Shown here: one piece after another, positions 1 through 5,794 of the stretch
How positions within the stretch are numbered: position 1 is the first letter of the stretch
How the letters are laid out: each line of letters starts with the position of its first letter
Assembly (NCBI GenBank): GCA_903877345.1
Contig: CAIRDL010000681.1
Span: forward strand, 1-5,859
DNA from: an uncultured Oscillochloris sp.
GTDB lineage: Bacteria; Chloroflexota; Chloroflexia; Chloroflexales; Chloroflexaceae
Reading direction: 5' to 3'
Length of the DNA stretch: 5,859 nucleotides
Notes under the pieces: generated by a model
What the model was told of the DNA's origin: nothing
The model's input: only the letters and a program-made list of their open reading frames with translations
Databases searched by the model: none
Made by a program: the position numbers and the translations under genes

Positions 1-1
1 C

Positions 2-268
2 ACCTACGGCGTTTACGCCGAGTTCGGAGCCACCGTGAAGCGAAAGCCACCCCAACCCGTGACGCCGATGTTCCCTGCGGGCGACGACCTGCCGCTGTTC
101 AGCAACGTGCCCACGCCGGTCACGCCGCCGCCAGCGGCCCCCGTCGTGCCGGTCACGCCGCCTACCGTGTCAGACACGGCCCTGCCGCTGCTCACCGCTA
201 TCGCCACTGCGCCCACCGTACCCACCGTGCCGGTGCCAGCGCGAGAGGAGGGCCGGTCATTGGGCTGA
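2..268 (+). CDS. C-terminal end of an unidentified protein with Pro/Val/Thr-rich tail (5' partial)
   Basis: The frame is open from the first bases of the window to a TGA at 266-268, so this is the 3' end of a gene that begins upstream; the GTG at 35 is probably internal. The first dozen residues (TYGVYAEFGATVKRK) look like the edge of a folded domain. The remaining ~75 residues are a low-complexity tail rich in Pro, Val, Thr and Ala, with PVTPP twice, TVPTVPV once and a DDLPLF patch, most likely a disordered linker or tail. I do not recognise the family and assign no function. A strong intrinsic terminator lies 33 bases past the stop, which supports a real gene end in this orientation. Codon choice is GC-rich at third positions. 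The antisense frame over the same region is also open but has no recognisable features, and its direction conflicts with the terminator's T-run. Confidence 0.6.
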   Translation, partial: TYGVYAEFGATVKRKPPQPVTPMFPAGDDLPLFSNVPTPVTPPPAAPVVPVTPPTVSDTALPLLTAIATAPTVPTVPVPAREEGRSLG

Positions 269-301
269 CCACCCACCCCACGCCGCTCCGCTCGTCGGGT
301 T

Positions 302-329
302 GCCCCACCAAGCGTTGGTGGGGCTTTGT
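302..329 (+). terminator. Rho-independent terminator
   Basis: A perfect 10-bp stem (GCCCCACCAA at 302-311 and TTGGTGGGGC at 315-324) with a GCG loop is followed by TTTGT. The T-run is on the + strand side, so it terminates transcription of the upstream partial gene and insulates the next operon. Confidence 0.88.
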
Positions 330-402
330 CTACCCTGGAGCGACCGGGAAGGAGCGTAAGAGGAAGAACGCGAATGAAAGACAGGGGGAGTTGGTGTGAG
401 GT

Positions 403-423
403 GGCTGAGGGCTGAAGACTGAA
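403..423 (+). repeat. Short tandem heptad repeat, three copies of GRCTGAR
   Basis: Three adjoining seven-base units, GGCTGAG, GGCTGAA and GACTGAA, sit in the intergenic leader just before the candidate promoter. They resemble the degenerate heptanucleotide repeats scattered through filamentous Chloroflexota and cyanobacterial genomes (family resemblance is from memory). No function is evident. A larger heptad array of related style occurs at 5376-5462. Confidence 0.55.
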
Positions 424-435
424 AGCGAAATGGCT

Positions 436-464
436 TTGCTTTTCTGCCACAATCTCGCTATGAT
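436..464 (+). promoter_or_regulatory. Candidate sigma70-type promoter for the three-gene operon
   Basis: TTGCTT at 436-441 (3 of 6 to TTGACA) and TATGAT at 459-464 (5 of 6 to TATAAT) are separated by 17 bases, the optimal spacing. Transcription would start near 471, leaving a leader of about 30 bases before the GTG at 503. It lies downstream of the terminator and upstream of the first coupled gene, where a promoter is expected. The -35 match is weak, so this is a prediction. Confidence 0.5.
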
Positions 465-492
465 GGGCGCAAAGGGCCTAACGAATCTACGC

Positions 493-497
493 GGAGG
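493..497 (+). promoter_or_regulatory. Shine-Dalgarno GGAGG that fixes the GTG start at 503
   Basis: GGAGG ends five bases before the GTG at 503. No ATG in that frame has a comparable site near it, and the conserved N-terminal motif of the encoded protein begins only a few residues later, so the GTG is chosen as start. Confidence 0.7.
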
Positions 498-502
498 TCG
501 CT

Positions 503-1276
503 GTGGAGCGCATCATCCTCAAAAACAAGCCGCTGATTGAGGCGATCTTTGAGTTGCACTGGAAGCTCCCGATCGAACATCCAGAGCTACCCGCTGACCC
601 GAACTATACGTTGCTGGTCGGCAGCATGCACGGGCACTTCAAGGCCGAGTACCCGTTTTTTGAACAGCTTCCAACGACCCAGATTCCTGATGCCCTGGCC
701 GCCTACCTCGTGCAGTACCGCTTTCGGGCTGGCGAACAAATGTGGCCTATCGTGCAGCTTGGGCCGGGTATTATCACGCTGAACCAGACGGCTGACTATC
801 GCTGGGATGAGGACTTCGCCCCACGGATCGGGCGAACGGTTCGCGAATTTTTTACCGCCTATCCCGGTGAGCAGCCCCCCGTTGTACAATCGCTGATTCT
901 TCGCTATATTAACGCCGTACCTTTTGACTACGAAAACCAGAACGTCTTTGAATTTCTGCGCGACATGATGCAGGTTCGCATCGAACTCGTGCCGAGTCTC
1001 TTTGAGGAGACTGGCGTACCCAACCATCCGCACGTTCTCGACATACGGGTTGCCTTCCCATCGGCCAATCCTGCTGGAACGATCTCCCTTCGGTTTGCCC
1101 GTGGCAAACACCAGAACCACGACACCCTCGTGTGGGAGAGTTGGTTCGAGTCAAGCGACGGCGCTGTGGCCCAGACTGAGGAGACAATTCTCACCTGGGC
1201 TACTGCTGCCCATACCGTTATCCGTGACTGGTTTTTCAAATTGATTGAAGGCGAACTTAGACAGAGGTTTGCATGA
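503..1276 (+). CDS. TIGR04255 family protein
   Basis: The 257-residue product has the two hallmarks of the TIGR04255 family as I know it: an N-terminal signature (NKPLIEAIFELHW, residues 8-20) and a C-terminal helix ending in a His...W/F pattern (AAHTVIRDWFFKLI, about residues 234-247). The length is typical for the family. There is no signal peptide or membrane segment, so it should be cytosolic. The family is sporadically distributed in bacteria and its biochemical role is unknown; I do not assign one. Translation starts at GTG with a good GGAGG site. The gene is the first of three, and its TGA overlaps the next ATG in ATGA (1273-1276), which implies translational coupling. It probably acts with the downstream helical/DUF5678-like protein and aspartic protease. 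Confidence is high for the family and nil for function. Confidence 0.85.
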   Translation: MERIILKNKPLIEAIFELHWKLPIEHPELPADPNYTLLVGSMHGHFKAEYPFFEQLPTTQIPDALAAYLVQYRFRAGEQMWPIVQLGPGIITLNQTADYRWDEDFAPRIGRTVREFFTAYPGEQPPVVQSLILRYINAVPFDYENQNVFEFLRDMMQVRIELVPSLFEETGVPNHPHVLDIRVAFPSANPAGTISLRFARGKHQNHDTLVWESWFESSDGAVAQTEETILTWATAAHTVIRDWFFKLIEGELRQRFA

Positions 1277-1992
1277 CGTATGCCACCTTCAGTTCAACGC
1301 TTACCTTTCCAATCACGCACCCTTCGACGGCAAGCACAACTCAAGCCGAGCCAGATTGGCAGGCGCTCCTTTCCCAACACCCGCGTCAAGTTGCTCCGGC
1401 TGTCTGGCCGAAAGTGCGCCATGGCCGTTCGCTGCGAAGCATCATCGAGATTGATCAGTCAACGGTACGTCCAACGCAGACACCCCATAACGAGACTGTG
1501 GATGTGACGCCTCACCACGATGCGCTTGTCCAGGAACTGGTTGATGACGAGCAGCTTGCCGCCCAGCTTGAGGTGTACGCTCAGGCGAATGACTATCGCG
1601 CATTCAGGGCCGAGGTTGCCACTATGCATTGGGCACATCACGCGCCTGCCACGCTCGTGCGAATGATCAAGCTTGCGCTCAGCCACGCGTGGCTAACCCT
1701 AGCCGAAACCCTTATCGAGCAGGGCCGCGAGTTTTTTCCGCACGACCCCACCATCGGTCAGATCGCTCGTATCCTTGCGCCGCCGTCCATCACGGTCGTA
1801 CCCGGTACTGCACCCCAGGGGCTAGCCGCGTCACGCATGTGGGTGCGGACACACGCTACGGCCTACCGAGGACAGTGGGTGGCTGTCTACAACGGCCAGT
1901 TGCTTGGGGTAGCGCCCTCGCTGGATGCTCTGCGTGCGACCATTGGCCCGCTCGAACAACCCGCCAGCACCATTATCACCCACATCTTGTGA
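1273..1992 (+). CDS. Helical protein with C-terminal DUF5678-like domain
   Basis: The 239-residue product has three visible parts. Residues 1-80 are polar, Thr/Pro-rich and probably poorly ordered. Residues about 83-170 are amphipathic helices; the stretch around 126-169 (MIKLAL...LAETLIEQGREFFPHDP...ARILAPP) has the cadence of a TPR-like helical hairpin. Residues about 188-238 resemble DUF5678: a Tyr-Arg-Gly-x-Trp-Val-Ala-Val-Tyr-Asn-Gly core at 198-208, then a helix (SLDALRATI) and a final strand (STIITHIL). DUF5678-type domains are small and uncharacterised. The start is the ATG of the ATGA overlap with the upstream gene, with a modest AGAGG site five bases before it; the stop shares one base with the next start. 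The domain assignment is from recognition only, not a search. A binding or adaptor role beside the protease is an inference. Confidence 0.68.
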   Translation: MTYATFSSTLTFPITHPSTASTTQAEPDWQALLSQHPRQVAPAVWPKVRHGRSLRSIIEIDQSTVRPTQTPHNETVDVTPHHDALVQELVDDEQLAAQLEVYAQANDYRAFRAEVATMHWAHHAPATLVRMIKLALSHAWLTLAETLIEQGREFFPHDPTIGQIARILAPPSITVVPGTAPQGLAASRMWVRTHATAYRGQWVAVYNGQLLGVAPSLDALRATIGPLEQPASTIITHIL

Positions 1993-2459
1993 TGGCACGT
2001 TTTGCGAAGCTGCTCACCGATAATGATTTTGCCAGCGGCGTAACCTTCTATGAGGATTACTTCCCTGGCGACGAGGGGGATCGTCAGCGGCTTGTGATCT
2101 ACGTGCACGTTGGTGCGACGCTCACCCCCTGCATCGTGGATACTGGGGCTGCTTGGTGTGTGCTCAATCCCAGCCTCGCGCAACCGTTGCTTGAGGCAGA
2201 GCGTGCTGATTATCTTCGATCCATCACCTACGAGATTCGCGGTACCCGCTATGAGGGTGCTCTGGTGCGGCTCGATCTTGCCTTTCAAGATGAGATCAGT
2301 GGCAATCTGATGGTGATTGATGCCACCGTCTTTGTCCCAGAGTTGCGCCACGATGAGGACTGGCGGGAGCCCAACTTCATTGGGCTGAAAGGCTGCCTTG
2401 AGCGGATACGCTTTGCAATTGATCCGGCTGAGAGCGCCTTCTACTTTGGCCGTGCCTAA
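1992..2459 (+). CDS. Retropepsin-like aspartic protease, single-domain
   Basis: This 155-residue product contains the catalytic triplet of clan AA aspartic proteases at residues 50-53 (Asp-Thr-Gly-Ala) in the context PCIVDTGAAWCVL, preceded by a beta-strand (LVIYVHVGAT). Near the C-terminus, NFIGLKGCLERIRFAID (128-144) corresponds to the hydrophobic-Gly plus 'fLe.f.v.iD' element of bacterial retropepsin-like proteins. Only one DTG is present, so an active enzyme would need to be a homodimer. There is no signal peptide or transmembrane helix, so a cytosolic enzyme is expected. The ATG overlaps the previous stop (TGATG, 1990-1994) and has no Shine-Dalgarno, so it probably relies on reinitiation by ribosomes finishing the upstream gene. 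The frame is open further upstream, but that stretch is a shadow of the preceding gene. Substrate unknown; proteins encoded next to it are candidates. Confidence 0.8.
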   Translation: MARFAKLLTDNDFASGVTFYEDYFPGDEGDRQRLVIYVHVGATLTPCIVDTGAAWCVLNPSLAQPLLEAERADYLRSITYEIRGTRYEGALVRLDLAFQDEISGNLMVIDATVFVPELRHDEDWREPNFIGLKGCLERIRFAIDPAESAFYFGRA

Positions 2460-2555
2460 GCGCAACGGTGTGATGATCAGGCTACCGTTTGCATCTATCC
2501 GCTCATCACGCTCAGCATCCCGGCCCTCATCGAGGCGATGATCGGCGGACGGTAA
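2460..2555 (+). other. In-frame open extension after the protease stop; possible gene remnant
   Basis: After the TAA at 2457-2459 the same frame stays open for 31 codons to a TAA at 2553-2555. The last part reads CIYPLITLSIPALIEAMIGGR, which is fairly protein-like, but no usable start codon with a ribosome binding site precedes it. It may be chance, the tail of a lost gene, or an ancestral C-terminus of the protease. The rest of the 2460-2589 gap shows no convincing terminator or promoter. Confidence 0.2.
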
Positions 2556-2576
2556 GAAAGACTACCCCCAGCTATT

Positions 2577-2582
2577 AGGAGA
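2577..2582 (+). promoter_or_regulatory. Shine-Dalgarno AGGAGA for the EACC1-like gene
   Basis: AGGAGA lies seven bases before the ATG at 2590 and fixes this start for the small protein. Confidence 0.7.
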
Positions 2583-2589
2583 CACCAGG

Positions 2590-2880
2590 ATGTCGAAACA
2601 GCTCATTGTCACCATCCCAGCGGGTGACAAGGGCCTGCGCCGCAGCATCGAACACGGCGTCGAGGAATACGCCGATGTCAGCCAAGCTCCAAGCTACACC
2701 GACCCGGAAACGGTCAAGCTGGTGCTGGACATCGTGAAGAGTGGCATCGAGATTGCGGGCGGCGGCGCGGGTATCTTGACCTTTCTCCGCTCATTGCAGC
2801 AAACGCAGGCCGAGGCGGGCACCACCCTCCACATTAGCATTGCGGTTCCCGGCAGCCACCGTAGCCATCGAAAACGCTGA
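2590..2880 (+). CDS. EACC1-like effector-associated small protein, C-terminus lost by frameshift
   Basis: The 96-residue reading frame begins with a beta-strand (KQLIVTIPAG), then a helix-rich stretch (TDPETVKLVLDIVKSG, about 38-52), a Gly-rich hydrophobic segment (GGGAGILTFLRSL, 57-69) and a strand (LHISIAVPG, 80-88). This order, the size and the position directly before a CHAT/STAND effector match what I recall of EACC1, a constant companion of effectors in predicted NTP-dependent conflict systems. The last residues (SHRSHRKR) are atypical. The expected ending, strand plus helix, is present in the next frame as TVAIENADAALLAHLL and stops at TAG 2924-2926. Reading through with one base skipped near 2846-2860 would give about 111 residues. 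The lesion could be a mutation, an assembly error or a programmed +1 shift. The ATG is supported by AGGAGA. Family call moderate; the frameshift is well supported by sequence. Confidence 0.62.
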   Translation: MSKQLIVTIPAGDKGLRRSIEHGVEEYADVSQAPSYTDPETVKLVLDIVKSGIEIAGGGAGILTFLRSLQQTQAEAGTTLHISIAVPGSHRSHRKR

Positions 2881-2926
2881 CGCTGCCTTGCTCGCCCATC
2901 TGCTGACGACCAACCAGCCGGAGTAG
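2858..2926 (+). pseudogene. Displaced C-terminal segment of the EACC1-like protein (+1 frame)
   Basis: This frame encodes TVAIENADAALLAHLLTTNQPE and ends in TAG, 15 bases before the CHAT gene start. It has the expected strand-helix ending of the preceding protein and cannot start by itself. The frame is closed upstream by a TGA at 2777-2779, so the crossover must lie between 2780 and 2877, most likely around GTT-CCC-GGC-AGC-C at 2845-2857. Confidence 0.6.
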
Positions 2927-2928
2927 CC

Positions 2929-2934
2929 AGGAGG
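2929..2934 (+). promoter_or_regulatory. Shine-Dalgarno AGGAGG deciding the CHAT start
   Basis: A full AGGAGG sits seven bases before the ATG at 2942 and only four before the in-frame TTG at 2939, so ATG 2942 is preferred. Confidence 0.75.
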
Positions 2935-2941
2935 TTCGTTG

Positions 2942-5794
2942 ATGGTCGCCATCGCCGCCCTCACCTTGCGCCTGACCCAGACCGGCAGCCAGGACAATCG
3001 CCACACCATCGCGCTAGAGTGGCTCGACGCGGGGCCACGGCAGACCGCCACGGCCACCATCGAACTGGCGCTGACCGAGCAGGACCAGCGCGACCTCGCG
3101 TGGTACATTGAGGAGTACGCCGAGTACCCCTTTGAGCCACACCCAAAGCGGGCCGCCCGCATCGAGGCGCGGATGCGCGAACTGGGCATCGAGCTGTTCA
3201 ACACGCTCTTTGCCTCCAACACCCGTACCCTGCGGCTCTGGGCAAAGGTGGCCGAGCATCTGGACGATCTGCGCATCGAGATTGTCACTGACGCCGAGGG
3301 TGCGACCGCGCTGCCCTGGGAGTTGTTGCGCGACCCGGACACCGACACGGTGTTGGCGCTGCACGCCAAGGCGTTTGTCCGCGCCGCGCCCGAGGTGCCG
3401 CGTCAGGCGCTTGCGTTGGCGCAACAGCCGGTCATTCGCATCCTGCTGGTGATCTGTCGGCCCGCTGGCGGCGACGATGTGCCCTTCCGCTCGGTCGCTA
3501 CGCGCCTGATCAAGGGCGTGAGCGCCGAGGCCCGCGAGGTCTTCCAGCTTGATGTGCTGCGCCCGCCGACCTTCGCCCAGCTTGCGACGGTGCTGAGCGA
3601 TGCCAAGGCGCATGGGCAGCCCTATCACGTCGTCCACTTTGACGGCCACGGTGTCTACGGGCTGCCCGACACGCTGCCGGTAGATGTTGCCAAGCTCAAA
3701 TATCGTGTGGCCGGGCCGCAGGGCTTTGTGCTGTTTGAAACCGCTGACCCGACCAACCCGCACAAGCTGGTGCATGGCAGCCAGTTGGGCGATCTGCTGG
3801 TGCAGAATGACGTGCCGCTGCTGGTGCTGAACGCCTGTCGCTCGGCCCACGCCGCGCAGTCCGCTGACGGTGCCGAGATCGAGGCAACGGCAAGCGCGCA
3901 GCCCGCCGTTGACGAAGACGACCCCTACGCGAAGGTCCGCGCCTTCGGTTCGTTGGCGCAACAGGTGATGTTGACGGGCGTCGGCGACGTGGTGGCGATG
4001 CGCTACAACGTCTATGTGGTCACGGCGGCGCAGTTTGTGGCCGAGCTGTACCGGGCGCTGGTGCAGGGCCGCACCTTGGGCGAAGCGGTGAGCCGTGGGC
4101 GCAAAGATCTGCACGCGCAGCCGGTACGCGAGGTGGTGCAGAAGCTCACGCTGCAAGACTGGCTGGTGCCGGTGGTCTACGAGGCGCAAGCAACACAGGT
4201 GTTTCGCCCGCAACCTGCGGCGCGTGAAGTGGCGATCAGCATCAAGCGGGCCGACGCCACCCCGACGCGGGGCGATCTTGATGAGAATCTGCCGCCAACA
4301 CCCGATGTGGGCTTCTTCGGGCGCGACGAGACACTGCTGGCGCTGGATCGGGGCTTCGACCGCCACCATGTCGTGCTGCTGCACGCCTACGCCGGCAGCG
4401 GCAAGACCACCACCGCCGCCGAGTTCGCCCGCTGGTACGCGCTCACCGGCGGCGTTGCGGGGCCGGTGCTGTGGAGCAGCTTTGAACACCGTAAAACGCT
4501 GTCACAGGTGCTTGATCAACTGGGGCTGCTGTTCAACCCGATGTTGCAAAAGAGCGGCCTCGACTGGCAGAGCATCACCGACGCGGCGCAAAGGCGTGAC
4601 GTGGCGCTACAAATCCTGCGGCAAGTGCCGGTGCTGTGGGTGTGGGACAACGTCGAGCCGGTGGCGGGCTTCCCGGCGGGCACTGAGTCGCACTGGTCGG
4701 CGGCAGAACAGCATGAACTGGCCGACTTTTTACGGGCGGCACGCGGCACCAAAGCCAAGTTCCTGTTGACCTCGCGGCGCGACGAGCAGGCGTGGCTCGG
4801 CAACCTACCCATGCGCGTGCCCCTGCCGCCGATGCCGCTGCACGAGCGGTGGCAGCTCGCGGAGGCGCTGGCAGCTCGCTACGGCACCGCGCTGCCGCAA
4901 AGCGAGTGGCGGCCGCTGCTGGTCTACAGTCAGGGCAACCCCATGACCTTGACCATTGTGATGCGGCAGGCGCTCCGGGACGGCCTGCACACCGCACCGC
5001 AGATTCGCGCCTATGTCGAGCGGCTGCGTGCGGGCGAGGCGATCTTCGATGACGACGAAAGCGAGGGCCGCAGCAAATCGCTGGGTGCCTCGCTCAACTA
5101 CGGCTTCGCCACGGCGTTCAGCGCGCAGGAGCGCGCTATCCTCGCCCTGCTGCACCACTTCCAGGGGTTTGTGGATGTGAGGGTACTTCGGTTAATGGGT
5201 GTCACCAGTGAGGAATGGCATGTCCCCGCCATCGCGGGTATCACCCGCGAGCAAGGCATTGCGCTGCTCGACCGCGCCGCCGAAATCGGGCTGCTGACGG
5301 CGTATGGCGGCGGCTACTACAGCATCCACCCGGCGCTGCCTTGGTTCTTGCAGCGGCTATACGAAGAACACTACGGGGACGGGGATAAGGGATCGGGGAT
5401 TAGGAACCAGGTATCTCATTCCTCAACCCCGATCCCCAACCCCCAACCTCTGACCTCCGACTCCGCTCGCGCCTACGTTGAAGCGATGGGCGAATTGGGC
5501 GACTATTACCACCACCAATACGGTGCAGGCAATCGAGACGTAATCGCCATGCTGCGATCCGAGGAGGCGAACTTGCTACACGCCCGGCGGTTGGCGCTGC
5601 GGTATGGTTGGTATCGTCGAATTACCAGCGCGATGCAGGGGCTGCGGCAACTTTACGCCCATAGCTATCAAGCTAACAAGACACCAGGACGCTCCTGTGG
5701 CACCATGTTGGTAGAGAACCACCAGTATGCAGCAACGGGAGCGTCCAGATGGTTACGATACCACAGGTCTGTACGGCCATGCAGGATGTTTTGA
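2942..5794 (+). CDS. CHAT-domain caspase-like protease fused to STAND NTPase and TPR-like repeats, truncated by an IS
   Basis: A predicted cytosolic conflict effector. Residues about 1-420 are an N-terminal region plus CHAT protease: the catalytic His is in HFDGHG (His236) and the catalytic Cys in NACRSA (Cys299). A STAND/NB-ARC-type NTPase follows: GRDE near 460, P-loop AGSGKT (484-489, Lys488), Walker B LWVWDN (Asp569), TSRRDE around 610-615 as a sensor Arg, and GNP at 665-667. Residues about 700-810 look like winged-helix. Residues 812-841 are a low-complexity linker made from a DNA heptad array. From 842 come TPR-like helices (ARAYVEAMGELGDYY..., AMQGLRQLYAH). After about residue 908 the sequence stops resembling TPRs and is IS-encoded up to TGA 5792-5794, so most of the sensor array is missing. 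In such proteins ligand sensing by repeats is thought to license NTPase oligomerisation and protease activation (known for the class, not shown here). It follows the EACC1-like gene, probably in one transcript. Confidence 0.85.
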   Translation: MVAIAALTLRLTQTGSQDNRHTIALEWLDAGPRQTATATIELALTEQDQRDLAWYIEEYAEYPFEPHPKRAARIEARMRELGIELFNTLFASNTRTLRLWAKVAEHLDDLRIEIVTDAEGATALPWELLRDPDTDTVLALHAKAFVRAAPEVPRQALALAQQPVIRILLVICRPAGGDDVPFRSVATRLIKGVSAEAREVFQLDVLRPPTFAQLATVLSDAKAHGQPYHVVHFDGHGVYGLPDTLPVDVAKLKYRVAGPQGFVLFETADPTNPHKLVHGSQLGDLLVQNDVPLLVLNACRSAHAAQSADGAEIEATASAQPAVDEDDPYAKVRAFGSLAQQVMLTGVGDVVAMRYNVYVVTAAQFVAELYRALVQGRTLGEAVSRGRKDLHAQPVREVVQKLTLQDWLVPVVYEAQATQVFRPQPAAREVAISIKRADATPTRGDLDENLPPTPDVGFFGRDETLLALDRGFDRHHVVLLHAYAGSGKTTTAAEFARWYALTGGVAGPVLWSSFEHRKTLSQVLDQLGLLFNPMLQKSGLDWQSITDAAQRRDVALQILRQVPVLWVWDNVEPVAGFPAGTESHWSAAEQHELADFLRAARGTKAKFLLTSRRDEQAWLGNLPMRVPLPPMPLHERWQLAEALAARYGTALPQSEWRPLLVYSQGNPMTLTIVMRQALRDGLHTAPQIRAYVERLRAGEAIFDDDESEGRSKSLGASLNYGFATAFSAQERAILALLHHFQGFVDVRVLRLMGVTSEEWHVPAIAGITREQGIALLDRAAEIGLLTAYGGGYYSIHPALPWFLQRLYEEHYGDGDKGSGIRNQVSHSSTPIPNPQPLTSDSARAYVEAMGELGDYYHHQYGAGNRDVIAMLRSEEANLLHARRLALRYGWYRRITSAMQGLRQLYAHSYQANKTPGRSCGTMLVENHQYAATGASRWLRYHRSVRPCRMF
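5376..5462 (+). repeat. Inverted heptad-repeat array inside the CHAT gene linker
   Basis: G-rich heptads at 5376-5410 (GGGACGG, GGATAAG, GGATCGG, GGATTAG, GAACCAG) face C-rich heptads at 5421-5462 (CCTCAAC, CCCGATC, CCCAACC twice, TCTGACC, TCCGACT) across a 10-base centre. Within them GGGATCGGGG (5389-5398) and CCCCGATCCC (5427-5436) are perfect inverted repeats, with an inner AGGAA/TTCCT pair (5402-5406, 5419-5423). The span is 87 bases, 29 codons, so the reading frame is kept. It encodes a Gly/Asp then Pro/Asn/Ser/Thr-rich linker between winged-helix and TPR regions. Confidence 0.8.
5687..5746 (+). promoter_or_regulatory. IS-end hairpin covering the transposase ribosome binding site
   Basis: GGACGCTCC at 5687-5695 is perfectly complementary to GGAGCGTCC at 5738-5746; with UGU/ACG extension the RNA stem is 12 bp with one G-U pair. 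The GGAG Shine-Dalgarno (5738-5741) lies inside the 3' arm, two bases outside of which the ATG begins at 5749. A small inner pair (TGGT 5709-5712, ACCA 5718-5721) may cap the loop. In read-through RNA this would hide the start site, as known for IS10 and IS50; that role here is inferred. Confidence 0.6.

Noticed and set aside
7..20. CGGCG-TTTA-CGCCG hairpin near the window start
   Set aside because: Only a 5-bp stem inside coding sequence, with no T-run; likely chance in GC-rich DNA.
13..450. 145-codon - strand frame across the first gene end and leader
   Set aside because: Crosses the terminator and promoter region, and its translation is low-complexity Gly/Thr/Val complementary to the Pro-rich tail; no ribosome binding site was evident.
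587..1120. 177-codon - strand frame opposite the TIGR04255 gene
   Set aside because: Antisense shadow; the + strand frame has the family signature at both ends.
1629..1991. Upstream in-frame extension of the aspartic protease
   Set aside because: The stretch overlaps the helical/DUF5678-like coding sequence in another frame and translates to Cys/Arg/His-rich nonsense; the TGATG junction at 1990-1994 gives the natural start.
2939..2941. TTG as start of the CHAT gene
   Set aside because: Only four bases from AGGAGG; the adjacent ATG at 2942 has better spacing and is the preferred codon.
3014..4489. 491-codon open frame on the - strand inside the CHAT gene
   Set aside because: Antisense shadow of a GC-rich gene; its translation is His/Arg/Gln-rich without domains, while the + strand carries CHAT and NTPase motifs.
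4095..4769. 224-codon + strand frame within the NTPase region
   Set aside because: Arg/Cys/Trp-rich shadow frame of the CHAT-STAND gene, with no motifs.
5376..5462. Heptad array as a CRISPR array or a transcription terminator
   Set aside because: Units are seven bases without spacers, and no T-run follows the hairpin; it is a degenerate tandem/inverted repeat inside an open frame.
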